DNA of 64,000 nt from Pycnopodia helianthoides (GCA_032158295.1 CM063248.1:891828-955827); one strand, 5' to 3'. Shown: positions 1 through 15,900, counted from the stretch's first letter. A program made the numbers and translations. The notes: generated from the sequence alone by a model not told the origin.

Positions 1-925
1 ATCACGACGACACTGCTAGGGGCTCACGCTCTTGCCACTCGATCCGTTTGCGAAAAGAATTCTGGCAAATAAATGGAACTTGACTATGAAGAATATATTC
101 CTCTCTGTCCTTTCATTTATTTACCAAGTCGTTGCGAACACTTCAAAGAGATTTGTACCAATAATATTGGAGTTTTCTTTTGCTATAAATTAGTTATAGG
201 TTACAAGCACTCAATGCTAATTAGTTAGTGCCGTGTATAGAGTTGGCTTGTTACAAAACTAGGGCAAATCTGAGATGATCTTCACATTGAACCATTTCCC
301 TCGATGTCGTCACCACAATGAATGATGCTGCACTACTCTCGGGTTGGTACTGTGTAGCGCGTATTTCCACTCTCGCCACGCTCGCCATAATATTCACACA
401 CAGTTTGACAAAATGGCGGACCACGGGTAAACAACAGCCGTTTGTGTAGTCAGCCCAACTAAAAAAGATAATAATAGCACACAATCAGAAACTAACTATA
501 ACATACATCTCAGTAATATTTAAGATGATTCAAACATGAGCCCTTTCACACAAAGGGCCAGTTCCTATCAAATAAAAGCATTATAAACCACCTGTATCTG
601 ATGTTCATTTCACACTTGGTGTTATCTCGTTTTAGCCTATACTCAAAAGCACGGGTGAACCTCTCAACATTCGTAATTTATTCATATTTTGTATTTGTAT
701 TTACTATGTTTCTCGGGCAGTCATCATAAAAGTACCTACACGATCAAAAAGGAAAAAGATGTCAACTCTATTCATCAGTTCAAACGTAAAATCAAGTCTT
801 ACTTTGTTTCATCGTAAGTTTGCAATGGAATTATTGTACTCAGCGCATTGCAACTGTTGACAAAAAATGCGTTATTGTTAACATTATTGTTGTATTTATT
901 TTGTTTGTATTTATCCTTTATTCAG
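1..925. other. Upstream flank / probable intron, no gene seen
   Basis: I find no convincing exon here. The first exon I can support begins at 926 and enters mid-gene, so this stretch is most likely an intron of the LRR receptor. Earlier LRR exons and any LDL-receptor class A module of that receptor would lie to the left of the window. Confidence 0.5.
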
Positions 926-3900
926 GATGTTGCCAAGTAATAACTTAGCCAGTTTGGACCGTTCCATAGCATTCCGTGATACACCAAGTTTACTGTGGTT
1001 GTAAGTTTACAGTACCTCTACAATTTGTAATCAACTTCAAATGGAACATTTTAATATTGATGACTTTTTTATGAAAGAATTATGACTATGACTATGAAGC
1101 ACAACATTTTATCCAGAACGATTCCGTAAACAATTGTCATTTTCAAATGAAACTACTGTTTGATACATTCCTGTTGCTTATTACTTTTAAAGCAATTATC
1201 AACTATTAACGTGCACGTTTTATTGAAACCTTTCTGTACACTAAAATGTTTATTTTTCTATTAAATATTGAACTAGTCCATATTTTGCTTTTAACTAATC
1301 AGCTACTTGGTAAAGTCGGTGAGTGATATAAATCTCTGTAATCCGCTTATCTTATTCCTTGCAGGGACTTATCCAATAATCCACTTGGATCGCTTTCTCC
1401 TCAAAACTTCTCCTTATCTGGTAACGTCTCCATCAGTCTTTTGTAAGTATCTCTTTATCCTCTTACTGTCGACAAAGATTGTTCCGTTTCTTACAAAAGT
1501 GATTCTTGTCAACCTAGTTTCATATATCATGGTATGTGGCAGAGTGAATCACACACCCCCACCCCGGAAAAAATAATAATAATAATAAACAAACAAATAT
1601 TTTGCTCTTATAAATGCATTCTTCCCCTCTTGTACAGAAGTAACCCCCCCCCCCGAAAATCCACTAGTGATTTCCTGAGATTCTGAAATCACGATGAAGA
1701 CACATTGGAAGGGGTACACCACGAGTATCAAATGTTGTGACGCTCTACGGCAAAATCAGGCACTTCTGATAAAAATAGGGGAAAGTTGAAGACAAACAAG
1801 ACATCAGCCTTGATATTAATGTGATACCTTAGCCATTTTGTTGTGAAATACTTGGCTTATATGCCCTTATTGGGTTAAAAAAACTCTTGGCCTTGTTCCA
1901 AAACCGGTGTTACCACACTAAGAACGCAATTGTCTATGAAATAATACGGTCACTGTGTGGTATCACCACAGACGTGTCAAACTGAAATGCACTTATTTTG
2001 GCACTTTTAGAGACTTGGCGTGGAGAGTCACATATTGCAATCATTGGTACACTTTTTGTTACAAAGACACCAAATGAACAACACATAAATATTGAGTAAC
2101 TCTTTGCAGATCTTGTATTTGAAACACTCAAGTACTTTCTACTCTTCATCCACACACTGCTAGTTAATCAATTTATAAACAACGCTGAGATAACTGTTAC
2201 ATCACTGGTTTTCAAACTGTTGTTCATAACATGGACACGAACAAAATGTGTAACTAAGATTGTGGGCTGTGCACAAATCGTCTTGTTATGTTTAACACAT
2301 GAAATTATACTTCTGGGGAAATATATTTGTTGAAATCTTTACAAAACAGGATTTACATTGGTACCACATGGGCACATTCCAATATACCTGCCCGTTAACA
2401 TCAATATGACCGTTGATATCGATTCATTGATTGAGATACAACTCACAACGCACATTGGTGCTTTGTTGTCAATTACGTTTAAAGGTATAAATACACCTGT
2501 CCATTTGTTTGTGAAAGATTAATGTGATTAATCCTCTTGTATTTACTAAAAAAAATCATTTAACTAATCCGGGAAACATATCATCAAATTAGAGGATTAC
2601 GTTTAAGTAAAAACAAATAACGAAAGAGGGTTTATGATTTTTGTAAGGGATATGGTGAACGTTCATGCTTATTTTGATCGTGACAATCGATAACAATAAG
2701 CACTGGTATTTTGGGATTCTTGCTGTTTAATCTCCTTGACCGTATTTCTGAAGACAATATTTCTCTGGAGGATTGGTCAAAATAATCGAGTAATTACCAA
2801 TTGAATATTCAGGGATTTTGTGCACGCGAATCCACGTCTTAATATTGATTTGTCAAATTGAAATACGAATTTGGTGCTTACGGGGAACATTTCCTCTCAC
2901 TAGCCAGTATTTCTATAAACTAAAACATTTCCTTCCACTAGCCAGTATTCCTATAAACTAAAACATTTCCTCTCACTAGCCAGTATTCCTGTAAACTAAA
3001 ACATTTCCTCTCACTAGCCAGTATTCCTGTAAACTAAAACATTTCCTCTCACTAGCCAGTATTCCTATAAACTGAAAACATTTCCTCTCACTAGCCAGTA
3101 TTCCTATAAACTAAAACATTTTCCCTCTCACTAGCCAGTATTCCTATAAACTAAAACATTTCCTCTCACTAGCCAGTATTCCTATAAACTAAAACATTTC
3201 CTCTCACTAGCCAGTATTCCTATAAACTAAAACATTTCCTTCCACTAGCCAGTATTCCTATAAACTAAAACATTTCCTTCCACTAGCCAGTATTCCTATA
3301 AACTAAAACATTTCCTTCCACTAGCCAGTATTCCTATAAACTAGAACATTTCCTTCCACTAGCCAGTATTCCTATAAACTAAAACATTTCCTTCCACTAG
3401 CCAGTATTCCTATAAACTGAATGATTTCCCTTGATGTCTGTGTACAATTGGTGTGTGTCAAACAATAATAAGCTCTCTGATAAGAAAAACTTCCAGCAGT
3501 TGTTGATTTTTCCGATCATATCTTACATCCAATTAACAATATTTTCAATTTAGATTCACTCTTCTGACCTTAGACTTGTAGAGTGTTTGTTACTTGTTTT
3601 CGTTTTTTATTTCCACAACACAGAACGCTCACCAAGTGTAGCATTCGCAGCATTCATCGTGACACATTCCAATCATTCCGTGAGCTAACTGGCTTGTAAG
3701 TCCAATGTCATTGTCTTTATTTAGTAAATTCAAATAACATATATCGTCGTGTCGTGGCTAAGCGGTCTCGCACATCGCACTCATGTCATGATGGCTTATT
3801 CAGAGTGTGGGTTCGAATCCCGGTGATGTCAATTGCATCCCTAACCATTTCTTCTTTTAATTATAATTTATCCCAATTAAGTAAAAAATATATCCCAATT

Positions 3901-6900
3901 AATAAAAAAGTATATCCCAATTAAGTAAGAATATATCCCACTTAAGAAAATATAATTATGCCGATTTAGTGAAAAAAAAAAAATCTAAATTTAATCCCAA
4001 TCAGTAAAGAAAAATAGTCAAATTGGGTAAGACTACATCCAAATTAAGTCATAATATATCTCAAATTAATTAAGAATAGCAATTGTGTTAAAAATGTATC
4101 TCCATTGGGTTTTCTGATAGAGAGCTTGAGGTATTCTTAAAACAAGACAAATTTGGTATAACTAATAGAGGTAAACATATTTTTGCGTCTATTTCTAGAT
4201 ATCTCAGTAAGTGCATTAATTCGATTTATAATCATTTGGTATTTTCTTATATCTTTCCCAGGTATTTTTCGCACAATTCCATAGAGTTTTTCCCGTCTGG
4301 CTTATTTAGAAATTTGAGTAAACTTGCTGACCTGTGAGTATTGAGTTGTTAGGTTGGCTGATGTCCATGTATATTTTAGATATTATCAAAGATCAACCAT
4401 AGACTGTATAACCAATGCAAGGCTACCCATCCAAAACTCCAACCATCTCCACTATACCACCATCGCTACAAGCAATTCTTCCCCTTCTAGATAACTCTCT
4501 CGCTTTCGCGTTACATCATTGTGTCCCCCAACAAAGGTCAGTGCATCCCAAACTCTCCTTATACAAAATGTACACATTCCGAGTCTGTGTCCTTCTGGAT
4601 CCATGCAGTTACTGTACTCTGACTCTGAACGATCCTAAAGATAGCGATGACTATGTACGATTCTGAAGACAAATGGTTCTTTTGGGATGCGTGATTCTAA
4701 ATGTATTAGTGCTTGTGCTTATGGGATGCATGATTCTGATTGCATCTTGGTGCTTTTGGATGCATGGTTCTGAATGCATCTTAGTTTCTTTGGTATGCAT
4801 GATTCAGAATGCATCTTTGTGCTAGTGCTTTTGGGATGCATGGTTCTGAAGGCATATTAAGGCTAGTGCTTTGGGATGCATGATTCTGATTGCATCTCAT
4901 AGTGCAAGTGCTTTGGGATGCATGATTCAGAATGCAACTTAGTGCTTTGGATCATGATTCTGAAGGCATTTTGGTGCTTTGGGATGCATGATTCTGAAGG
5001 CATCTGGTGCTTATGGATGCAAGATTCTGATACATCTTAGTGCTAGTGCCTTTTGGATGCATGATTCTGACTGCATCTTAGTGCTTTTGGAGGCATGATT
5101 CTGAATGCATCTTAGTGTTTTGGGATGCATGATTCTGAATGCATCTTAGTCTTTGGATGCATGATTCAGAATGCATCTTTGTGCTAGTGCTTTTGGGATG
5201 CATGATTCTGAATGCATCTTAGTGCCTTTGGGATGCATGATTCAGAATGCATCTTTGTGCAGTGCTTTGGGATGCATGATTCTGAATGCATCTTAGTGCC
5301 TTTGGGATGCATGATTCGATGCATCTTAGTGCTAGTGCCTTTGGGATGCATGATTCTGAATGCATCTTAGTGCCTTTGGATGCATGATTCAGAATGCATC
5401 TTTGTGCTAGTGCTTTTGGGATGCATGATTCTGAATGCATCTTAGTGCCTTTGGGAGCATGATTCCGATGCATCTTAGTGCTAGTGCCTTTGGGATGCAT
5501 GATTCTGAATGCATCTTAGTCTAGTGCCTTTGGGATGCATGATTCCGATGCATCTTAGTGCTAGTGCTTTGGGATGCATGATTCTGAATGCATCTTAGTG
5601 CCTTTGGGATGCATGATTCCGATGCATCTTAGTGCTAGTGCTTTTGAATGCATGATTCTGAATGCATCTTAGTGCTATGTGCTTATTTGAATGCATGATT
5701 CTGAATGCATCTTAGTGCTTTTGGATGATTAATCGTAAATGCACATTGGTGCCTATGAGAAAATTGACTTTTAATCTATTTCATTAAATATTAAGGGGTG
5801 CTTCAATCAGAATAAGCAACGGTAATTTTGAGTAGAATTAAAACGCCACTTGCGCAAAGTTTTTTAACCGGGGTGAACTTTAAAATCAGTGAGCTCTAAG
5901 ATTGAAACTTTGAAAAAGGTGCCCACCCCCACGCCAACCCAACCCCGATGATGACAAACCCTGTACTTGGTATTAAGTCGTTCTTACGGAAAAGATCAAT
6001 GATTCCAGATGTACAAATAGTGCGTGACTTCATCATTGTGCTCGTTTTTACAATGTATTTGTTTGTTCATATTTCCAGGCATTTCGGTTTCAACCCAGCG
6101 ACATCCCTACCTAACGATCTTTTCGATGGCCTCAAAGAAATAGACGTTTTGTAAGTTGCATTAGTTGCATCAAAATAATTATTAAAGTTTTAGTGTTTTT
6201 AATAATCAGAAGTTTGAAAATTTCAGTTATATTAAAAGTTACATACTTGTGATCATTGTGTTTTGACCAATCTGATGAACATGTTTACAAAAAAAATCTT
6301 TTCATCTGACTTTTTGTTAGTCAGGTCTTAAAATGTACAAAGAGGAATCACAAGACTCATATCATTCGTCATTAGTAGGTTCTCCACTAATAGAATAGCT
6401 ATTTCATATACTAGTAGCTCGGTCTAGTTTTAACTTTCGATGTACAGTGTTAACTTTCAATGTAAATCCATGGATTGTGTGATGCAGTTTGCACCTGCCT
6501 GTTCTATAATCTCTATAATCGGGTATACAGTCTTAGTGGCGGTAGCTAGTCGATTCAGGGAATCGTGGGATTTTTAGATGTAAACAAATTCATTTTGCTT
6601 TCGATAATCTTCAATCAACTAATCTGTCTTTAAATCAAAATCTGTAGCCTTGCTAAAGCCGTCATCCAATTTTGCAGACGTTTATTTTTTCAAAACAAGA
6701 TTAATCTATCACTTTTTAAATTACTTGAGGAGATGAAATTTTGAACTATAGTCCTAGACTACTAGATAGTGAAAAAAATGGATCAACCATTTATTTCTAT
6801 GACCAATAATAATCTCCAAGTATTTACATTATCGGAGAAAGAATGCCAAATACGTGCACAACTTCCTTCAAGGGTTATTGTTGTAATAATTACATGTTTA

Positions 6901-9900
6901 TTTCAGGGATTTGGAAGGAATCACCATTAGTAATATCAATACTCGGATGTTCAAGGGACTATCGAGCCTTCAGCATATGTGAGTAAATATTGCAACGATT
7001 GAATTGTATTTATGTCTTTTGTTAAAACGTTGAATTGCTTTAAATTTGGAATGGTGTATTCAAAATATAAAATCACAGTAAGAATGAACAAATAAGGACA
7101 TCCCTCCAAAGAAAATTATAAATTGTGGGCTGGGGGTGATCATTCTTCAACAACTAAGTATATTTCAATAATCAAGTTAAAGTAAGCAAAATAAAATCGG
7201 ATTATCTGTCAAAAGCAATTTTTTTAATTCCCTTTCTTCAAAACATGGTACGGTGTCTTTTCTGCTGATGTCAATGTTTAATATCATCCCTGGATTGGCG
7301 TCTTGCATATTAATTGTGTTTTCAGTCCCTACCTTACTTCACCCGTGGTATCGAAAACGGGGTATGTCTGTCTGTCTTCCTCTCACCGCCCAGGGATCCA
7401 CTGGAACTTTTAGCTCATTAACATTATAACACGTCTGAATCATTAGCAATCCCTCTCTCTTAAAAGTGTTCTGTGTGTTAATTTCTGAACCTTTTTTTTC
7501 TCATGTTCACAGTGAATTTTCCAAGTTTGACTATTGCCGTTACGCCCCCCACGTGCGAACTTGCACACCGAGGTCCGATGGGATTTCCTCGTTTGAAGAC
7601 CTACTGAAAGACGGTATATTACGTGTGTCAGTTTGGACCATTGCTCTGCTTTGCTTCTTCGGTAATGTCGGTGTCCTGATCAGTCGATTTATGATGAAAG
7701 CTGAGAACCGTATACACTCACTAGTAGTTATCAACCTGTGCAGTAAGTGAATACGTGTCTGTTGTTTGTGTTCTGGCTTTTAATGTAATCCAACTCCTTG
7801 TAGCGCGGATTACATTTATTTGTGACCTATTGGAAGGTTACACTTTGTTAGATTGAACTATTAATACACCGTGTCCCAATTTATGGCTTCGGCTGTAACT
7901 ATGTGTAGATCACTGGCAAAGCCTATTCGTCAATGATGCAGCTACAGCATTTATAAAGGTTCGAACCGATGCCTACCTTAAAAGAAAAAAAAACATTTAA
8001 AATCTGGTCTTCCGGGGGCCAGCAATTCTTTAGCAAAACCTGATCACAATTTTGGAAAATGTCATGTTATTAGGTTGAGTCTCTTATCATAAATCTAAAA
8101 TTAAAGACGTACTTTTTTACGCAAGATTTTTGATTTCTTCAAGCATGTGAAGAGGAAAATAAATAGCTATGTGGAGGGTAGGTCAAGTGGCAACTACTTC
8201 TCAACAAATAGGTGCATCGGGTAAACGCAAACAAAATTTGTGCGAAAACAAACATTGTAAGCAAACAAGCCTTGCTCCAACAAGCATACTCAGTGTCTTT
8301 AGAGCATCCAATTCCTGTGACGAACACCCCCAGGGAAGTGCGGAGTCTTTCTGCTTTTTCATTCTAGCATGATTCCAACGATCGAGCACGTTCTCGCAGT
8401 GGATGTCCTTGGCATGTCAGTCAGTATTAGTTTGTCAGTATTAAAGGCTGCTATACGGATAAACAGTGTAAGATGATGCCAATCTATGTAGCTTAGTTTA
8501 AAACTAAAGGACTGGGTCAGAATTTGACATTCTGAGAAAAACTCTGTATATCGTGTATTAAAATTACGTTTTTTTTCAGCCTGTTAAAAGGCCACCAAGA
8601 TAATCCACATACACAGTAAACCTCACATTCTGCTTTAAATCGCTCATATTGTATTACACAAATCATTTGAAAGTACCTGTCATTTGCTTGTTTTAGCTTA
8701 TTTTATTTATTTTAGATCAAATAGTGATTTTTGTGCTGCCTGACTATTGTTGAAATATTGATAGTGCACAGTCTTCCTAAGTTCCTACTCTAAGGTTGTA
8801 GGATCGGTCTATTTTAGAATCTAAAGAACCTATCCCAATCACAATTACGATGCACCGTGGATTAATTTTTCGAGGGCTAAGGGCAGTGTATTATTTATAA
8901 CACGTTTACTGATAATTATAATTCCGTTTGTCTATTATAGTTTCTGTATATAAATGCCAAAGACAAAAATCGTTGCGAATCGTATCTTGAAATATTTTGT
9001 CCTTTTGAACTACGAAGTCTGCCTGTCAGGATTTGTCCAGATAAGCATAGTTCACCCTTGTAATACAATGTGACAGCTTTTCTCGTGGATTTAATTGTGT
9101 TTGCCATATTAGACCCGACTGAGTTGAATGTACTAGAGTTTGTAATAAGACTTCTAACAGCAAATATTTTGTGTCTTTTTAGTGTATTATTTTCCGTGTA
9201 TATCTGGAACAACGTACGTGTATAGAGCACACGTTTTAAATTAAGTGACGAATAAATCATTTCGAAGGAGCCATATTTTTAGCGGCATTGCAAATGCTTT
9301 GCTCAATTCTTTCCGGAGTTTTTTTTTTTGTTATATCTAATTGTTCTACTAACTTTATTAAGCACAGATGCATTTCGTGTTTTCCCATTTTGTACTGTTT
9401 AACAGTTTTCCAAAAACACTTGCGGAAATGACTTTATCACTATAAACTTTGAAACTGTTTTTGATGTTTCGTTTTTACAATGATTAGTTTTAAGACCCAG
9501 TTGTTTTCCCACACTAGATTTATTTTGGGGATTGGGGACTAAATAAATGCTCGCATTTTTGCATTGTACTCTTCCAAGCATGACTTTAATCTCATGTCTC
9601 AGCGATTCTGGAATTGTTTCTTTCTTCTTTTTTTCTTTTTTTCTTTTTATTTATTTATTTATTTATTTTTTTTTTTTTTTTTTATTTTGTTTTTTACTTC
9701 TTCTTTTTTTCTTTTCTTTTTTATTTATTTATTTTTTATTTTTTTGTAATTTTTTTTTTTGAGGGGGGGGGGCTTTTCTTGTTTTGTTTTACTTTTTTTT
9801 GAAGGAGTGTTTGTTGGCTTTTTTGCATAGGGTGTCTGGTCGCATGTACATTACCCTTCAAAACAATTACTGTGATCTCAACTGTTTGTAGAGGGGCTTT

Positions 9901-12900
9901 TGGTGATAATTTTCGTTATTAAAAAAAAATGGCACGGCAGACTCATGTCTTGACCATCGAGTCCGGAAACCTCAAGCTATTCCGGGATAATGATAATGTT
10001 CTATCTAATAATAATGTTCTATCTTTCCTCCCACCCCTACCCCAGCTGCAGATTTCTTCATGTCTATTTACCTCATCATAATTGGCTTCCATGATGTCAA
10101 GTTTCGTAATTTCTTCAACATGTACGCACTGGAGTGGATGCAGGGGTCGACCTGTAAGTTCGCCGGTTTCTTAGCCATGTTTTCCAGTGAAGTATCGGTC
10201 TTCATGCTTACATTCATATCACTGGAGCGCTTCATTTGTATCGTGTATCCCTATAGGCTTCACAGGTACGGATTTAAAATATTTGAGAACACTTTCATTT
10301 GATTATATCGTGTGTTTATTGAAAACTTAAGACTGTGGGCTCTTTGTTTACATCTAAACCGCCATCTATTGATACACAGAGAACTTGTTTTGTAAAATTT
10401 GGTTGAGGAGTGACGTCACATAATGAACACCATAAGGCAGAAACGTACATTGGTTTGTCACCGTGACGTGTGTTAAACTGTGACCTTTTTCGGAAAGTCA
10501 CTGGCTTCCGCAAAAACGGGTTACCAATATTATTTCATGCATTTATTGAGTGCATCATTGTCACAGAATATAATCACTAGGTAAAACCTGGACTAGCCCG
10601 ATTACACCTAGTGATTATAACCTGTATTAATGCACGACCGAAATGCACTCAATTTGTTTTATATAAGTCACACATAGGTCCTTGTCATTTGAATTGTTTT
10701 CACATTAAACACAAAAAAACAAATGTCTCTTCCACGCACTGAAAATTCCATTTCGAAAACCTCCGTCTAAACATCGTAAACGACTCAATGTAGACACAAA
10801 CCTTGTCCATCGTGACACGACTCAATGTAGACACAAACCTTGTCCATCGTGACACGACTCAATGTAGACACAAACCTTGTCCATCGTGACACGACTCAAT
10901 GTAGACACAAACCTTGTCCATCGTGACACGACTCAATGTAGACACAAACCTTGTCCATCGTGACACGACTCAATGTAGACACAAACCTTGTCCATCGTGA
11001 CACGACTCAATGTAGACACAAACCTTGTCCATCGTGACACGACTCAATGTAGACACAAACCTTGTCCATCGTGACACGACTCAATGTAGACACAAACCTT
11101 GTCCATCGTAAACGACTCAATGTAGACACAAACCTTGTCCATCGTGACACGACTCAATGTAGACACAAACCTTGTCCATCGTAAACGACTCAATGTAGAC
11201 ACAAACCTTGTCCATCGTAAACGACTCAATGTAGACACAAACCTTGTCCATCGTAAACGACTCAATGTAGACACAAACCTTGTCCATCGTGACACGACTC
11301 AATGTAGACACAAACCTTGTCCATCGTAAACGACTCAATGTAGACACAAACCTTGTCCATCGTAAACGACTCAATGTAGACACAAACCTTGTCCATCGTA
11401 AACGACTCAATGTAGACACAAACCTTGTCCATCGTAAACGACTCAATGTAGACACAAACCTTGTCCATCGTGACACGACTCAATGTAGACACAAACCTTG
11501 TCCATCGTGACACGACTCAATGTAGACACAAACCTTGTCCATCGTGACACGACTCAATGTAGACACAAACCTTGTCCATCGTGACACGACTCAATGTAGA
11601 CACAAACCTTGTCCATCGTGACACGACTCAATGTAGACACAAACCTTGTCCATCGTGACACGACTCAATGTAGACACAAACCTTGTCCATCGTGACACGA
11701 CTCAATGTAGACACAAACCTTGTCCATCGTGACACGACTTTGCCTTATTTTGGACAATTGGGCAAAGAACGATTATTTTGGGAACGACACTGCGAAGCGT
11801 TCAATAATAACCCATTTTGGACTCCAACATTAAATTGTGGGGCGTCGCAGCAGTATTCATGGATGACACGTGACGCGTGTTCCACCATTTAAATTACAAG
11901 GATCCATGGGTGTGGAATTATAAATTTAATTTCAATTTTTGTTTAGGTTGATTAATAGCGATACGTTTCCAAGATAACAGGTCACCGAGCACCAAAATCA
12001 ATTACCTCCTCCCAAATAGTTTAAAAGCTTATTCTGTTCCCACGTAGAATTGTTTTAAATTCTCAGCCAAGATTCACCTGAAAGTAATATGAACTCACTC
12101 ATCGGCATTGTATTGCACGAAAATGACTTCAAGGTGTTCAGTCTGTGGTATGATGTTATTGTGACTGTATTTTTCTGGTAATGAAACCAAGAGACCCTCA
12201 AAAGCTCTTAGCAGTAGCACTGTGTCCCGTACATGCCTGAAGATACCTGCGTAGAGAAGATGATGAAGAAGTAAAGATGAAGAAGTTCATTCCGTGTGAC
12301 ATTACAAAGTGACCCATTGGCACTTGTAAGTGTTTCTAATTTGTAATATTCAAGTTTTTTTCAACTGTTTCATTAAATACGTGATCACAAAAGTATGTAG
12401 GGGGCCTATATTTCTTTTTAACTTGAATTCGTTCTGTTTATTATGTTAAACAAACAGATTGACAAGCAAAGAGGCCACTGTTGTCATGACAATCATCTGG
12501 TTCCTGGGAGCCCTGGTAGCTTGGATCCCACTCATCAGCGTGGGTTATTTTGTTGATTTCTACGGCAGCAACGGGGTGTGTTTCCCGCTCCACATTCACG
12601 ACCCGTGGCTACCAGGGTGGGAGTATTCAGCGTTTGTATTCCTTGGGCTAAATGCAAGCTGCTTCTCTGCCATTGCCGTTTCATACACTGGTAACGTCAC
12701 TCAAGTGAACATTTTGTTGTCAAAATCATAAGTTTAAATAATGAGGGACTTTGAAACGATAGGTGGTTGAATGAGGTAGTAACATTGGCACACAATGCCT
12801 CCAGAGTGAAAGCACCATATCTATTCAATGATAGAAATAGCCGTGTTTATCTCATAGATAAAATAATATGGTGAGCCAAGGTGATTAGTATACGCAACGC

Positions 12901-15900
12901 CTTTAAAACAATTTAGAGAAATCACTAAATCTTTAGAGACATCTCTGAATATTTAGAGATATCCCTAAATGTTTAGAGATATATCTTAGTCTTAATGGTT
13001 TTGAAGACAAATTATTTTTCTAAACAAGTGCCACACGGAATATCAATGTTTCAATGATTTAAAGATATATTTAAATGATTGAAATATATCTCTAGAAATC
13101 ATTATTTAATAAAATAAACTTGGAATACATTGAAGACATTGTCTATAGCAATAACATATTTTAAAGACGTTGCTATTAAGGCTAGTAAATGCTACTTTGG
13201 TTTGTCATAAAACAATGAAGGTAGTGGTAGCACTTTAGACTATAACTAATTGCATTAAAAAAATGCATGAGCTTTTTTTGCAACAACTTATTCATCAGAT
13301 GCAATGAAGGGGACAAGCTAAGTACATGCTAGTTAGGGATGAATTAATCCAATAAAAGGGTGGAGTAGGTGACTACAGAGCGTCTATTCCTGGTACTTGA
13401 TAGTGGCTTAAGTCATTGATCATCATGACAGTTCAGGTTCTTGATGATCTTTTTTGTTCAGCAGCTTCCCTTTCGAACCAGTCTCTGAATGCTCTCTGCT
13501 GAACAATGGCCACCTTGAGGTGATGCAGGTAACGGCCAGGCAGATTGAAGTGCTCATGCAGCTCTGCTGGTTTTTGGATGTTATTGTTTCTGATGTAAAC
13601 TTGTTGTGTTAATCCGTTTTCGTATAGTGACTGTCCGATTTGTCCTATGTAAACTAGAGAGGGACAACACTGACATGAGATGGCATATAACATTGGTCTT
13701 TAAGTGCTACAACTACGTATCCATTCAGGCTGTGGCCGAATTGATGGCGTTGGCTGTGGCTACGGCTGGATCACTGAAAAGGCCTATTCGTCAACGTTGT
13801 CGCTCAACCTACAACCATAGCCGTAGCCGAAGTCACCTGATTCAGACACGGGCTAAGTCTAGTCGAGATTAGTGGTACATTTCTATTATTGACGTAAATT
13901 ATGACATGCACACATGGTGAGTCTGTCTCCACCTAGCGTTTCAAAAGCCTCCCAGTGAAAACAGTCTGTTGTCATTTATTTGGCTGTTATTAGAAATTAA
14001 CAAGGTACAGAGAATGATCACTGTCCTTTAAAACCTCGATTACATTGATCTTTCTTTTATTAGGAATGTTTATCAGCATACAGAAGACAAGAAAAGCTAC
14101 GACGAATATCGGCAAACGCGGTGACATGAACTATGCCAAGCGTTTCCTTTTCGTTGTGTTGACAGACGCCCTCTGCTGGCTGCCCATTGCCATTCTGAAA
14201 ATTCTCTCACTATGCAGCTATAAGATTCCAGGTGATTGCTGTAAAATAATTTACCCATGGTGCAGCCATCTTGCTTTCCCCATTCAAACCAATGTAACAA
14301 ATAGAGGCTGAAAGGGAAAATAGTCTGGTGCCCGAATATGGAATGAGAATGACAACCTTCAGTATAACTGAAACAGGGAACCTGATCACACCTTGAGAAA
14401 GATCTGTTCGTGATCATGAACCGCCCGACCGTTACCTCAACTTAAAATGATTTTGCCATTCTGTGACGATTTGTCTATGAAAGCTAATCTGAAAACCAGT
14501 TTCAGTTGTTCAATTCTGAAAGTTTGTCGCTGACATTTGAAAAGAATCTATCAGCTTGATGACCAGAGATTTAAACTCGATAAAGTGTTGAAGAATGGTT
14601 GGCAGAAAAAATAATCTTGAAAGGGACGGTACACCATTGGATTCGGACAAGTACATTCACTTCTAAAAAGTTGCATCCTGTTTGACGTGGACGTGATGAA
14701 TATCGTACTGTATGCACAGCTTAGTTGGACCGGTCACTTCCATGTAGAGAACGTCTGTATTTTACGGAGCTCCAGGTGTACCATACAACTCAGCGAGATA
14801 ATGAGACAAGTGTTTATCTCACCAACACTAAGTATTTAGTGGTTTTAAAAAGTGGTTATGCACTCCTGGAGGTCCGTAGAATTTTTACTCAATGCTAACA
14901 CTGCTATCTTTATTTGCTGGTTGCAGCAACCTTGTACGGCTGGATCATCGTGTTCGTCTTGCCCATCAATAGCGCCCTCAACCCAATCCTGTACACAATC
15001 AGCACAACCTCGTTCTCGCAGTGGTTCCACAAACACGTTAAATTGCGCAGGAGGGGCGAGGATAGTGGTAGTCTTGGCTTCAAGAACGAATTTTCTTCTA
15101 TGGGAGGTATTTTATAATTGTCTCTTGTCTTGTTTCGAATGTACTTAAGGTCACTGTGAGCAAGTGTTGTTCCCCTCGAAGGCCTACCCCATCCCTTGTG
15201 TACCCATCCCCAACCCATCACAAGTGTACCCATCCCCAACCCATCACAAGTGTACCCATCCCTTGCGTACTCATCCCTTAATAAATAATGTATACCCATC
15301 CCCAACCCCATCCCGTATGCAACCAATCCCGTGTTCACCCATCCCAAACCCATCCCTTGCGTGCCCATCCCAAACCCATTCCGTATGTACCCATCCCCAA
15401 CATTATCCTGTGCACAGCTGTGTGTACCCATTCCCAACAATTTCATGGCTACCCATCCACCCCATCCCGTGTGTCCTATCCCCGACCTACCTGGTCAATA
15501 ATTTATTTTGTTTATATATTTCTTTATAATATATTTAGTTATTTGGTGTTTATGTTATTTCTTTTTAAAACGGGGAGGGTATATTTTTCCAGAAAACGGT
15601 TATCTCTTACTCTGGATTTACTACTAAACTATTCACACACACAACCTTTACTTCTACCTTGGAGGTACATAAGTACTCCTGTTTGATAAGCAGGCAACTA
15701 ATATTAAGTGTTTTGCCTTTGGACACAAGTGTCATTACTGGGATTCGAACCCACACTTGGATGACCAAGTCATTAGTAGAAGAGTCCAATGCGCAAGACC
15801 GCAATACGACCGTCAATAGAACGTCGTAACCTTATTATGAACAGAATGGTAAGTAAGGTGGTTCTCTAGACTGTTTGTTTCATTCAGCTTTGTGTTGTTG

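Noticed and set aside
3745..3835. Functional tRNA gene
   Set aside because: A- and B-boxes are present, but the arms do not pair into a full cloverleaf and a SINE-like tail follows.
5219..5500. Minus-strand frame with HAPKGTKMHSES repeats
   Set aside because: It is a translation of the ATGCATGATTC minisatellite.
9547..9802. Phenylalanine-rich frames resembling membrane proteins
   Set aside because: They come from a T-rich simple-sequence tract.
10778..11738. CRISPR-like array
   Set aside because: Units are directly adjacent with no unique spacers, and the genome is animal. It is a minisatellite; the open frames on both strands are repeat artefacts.
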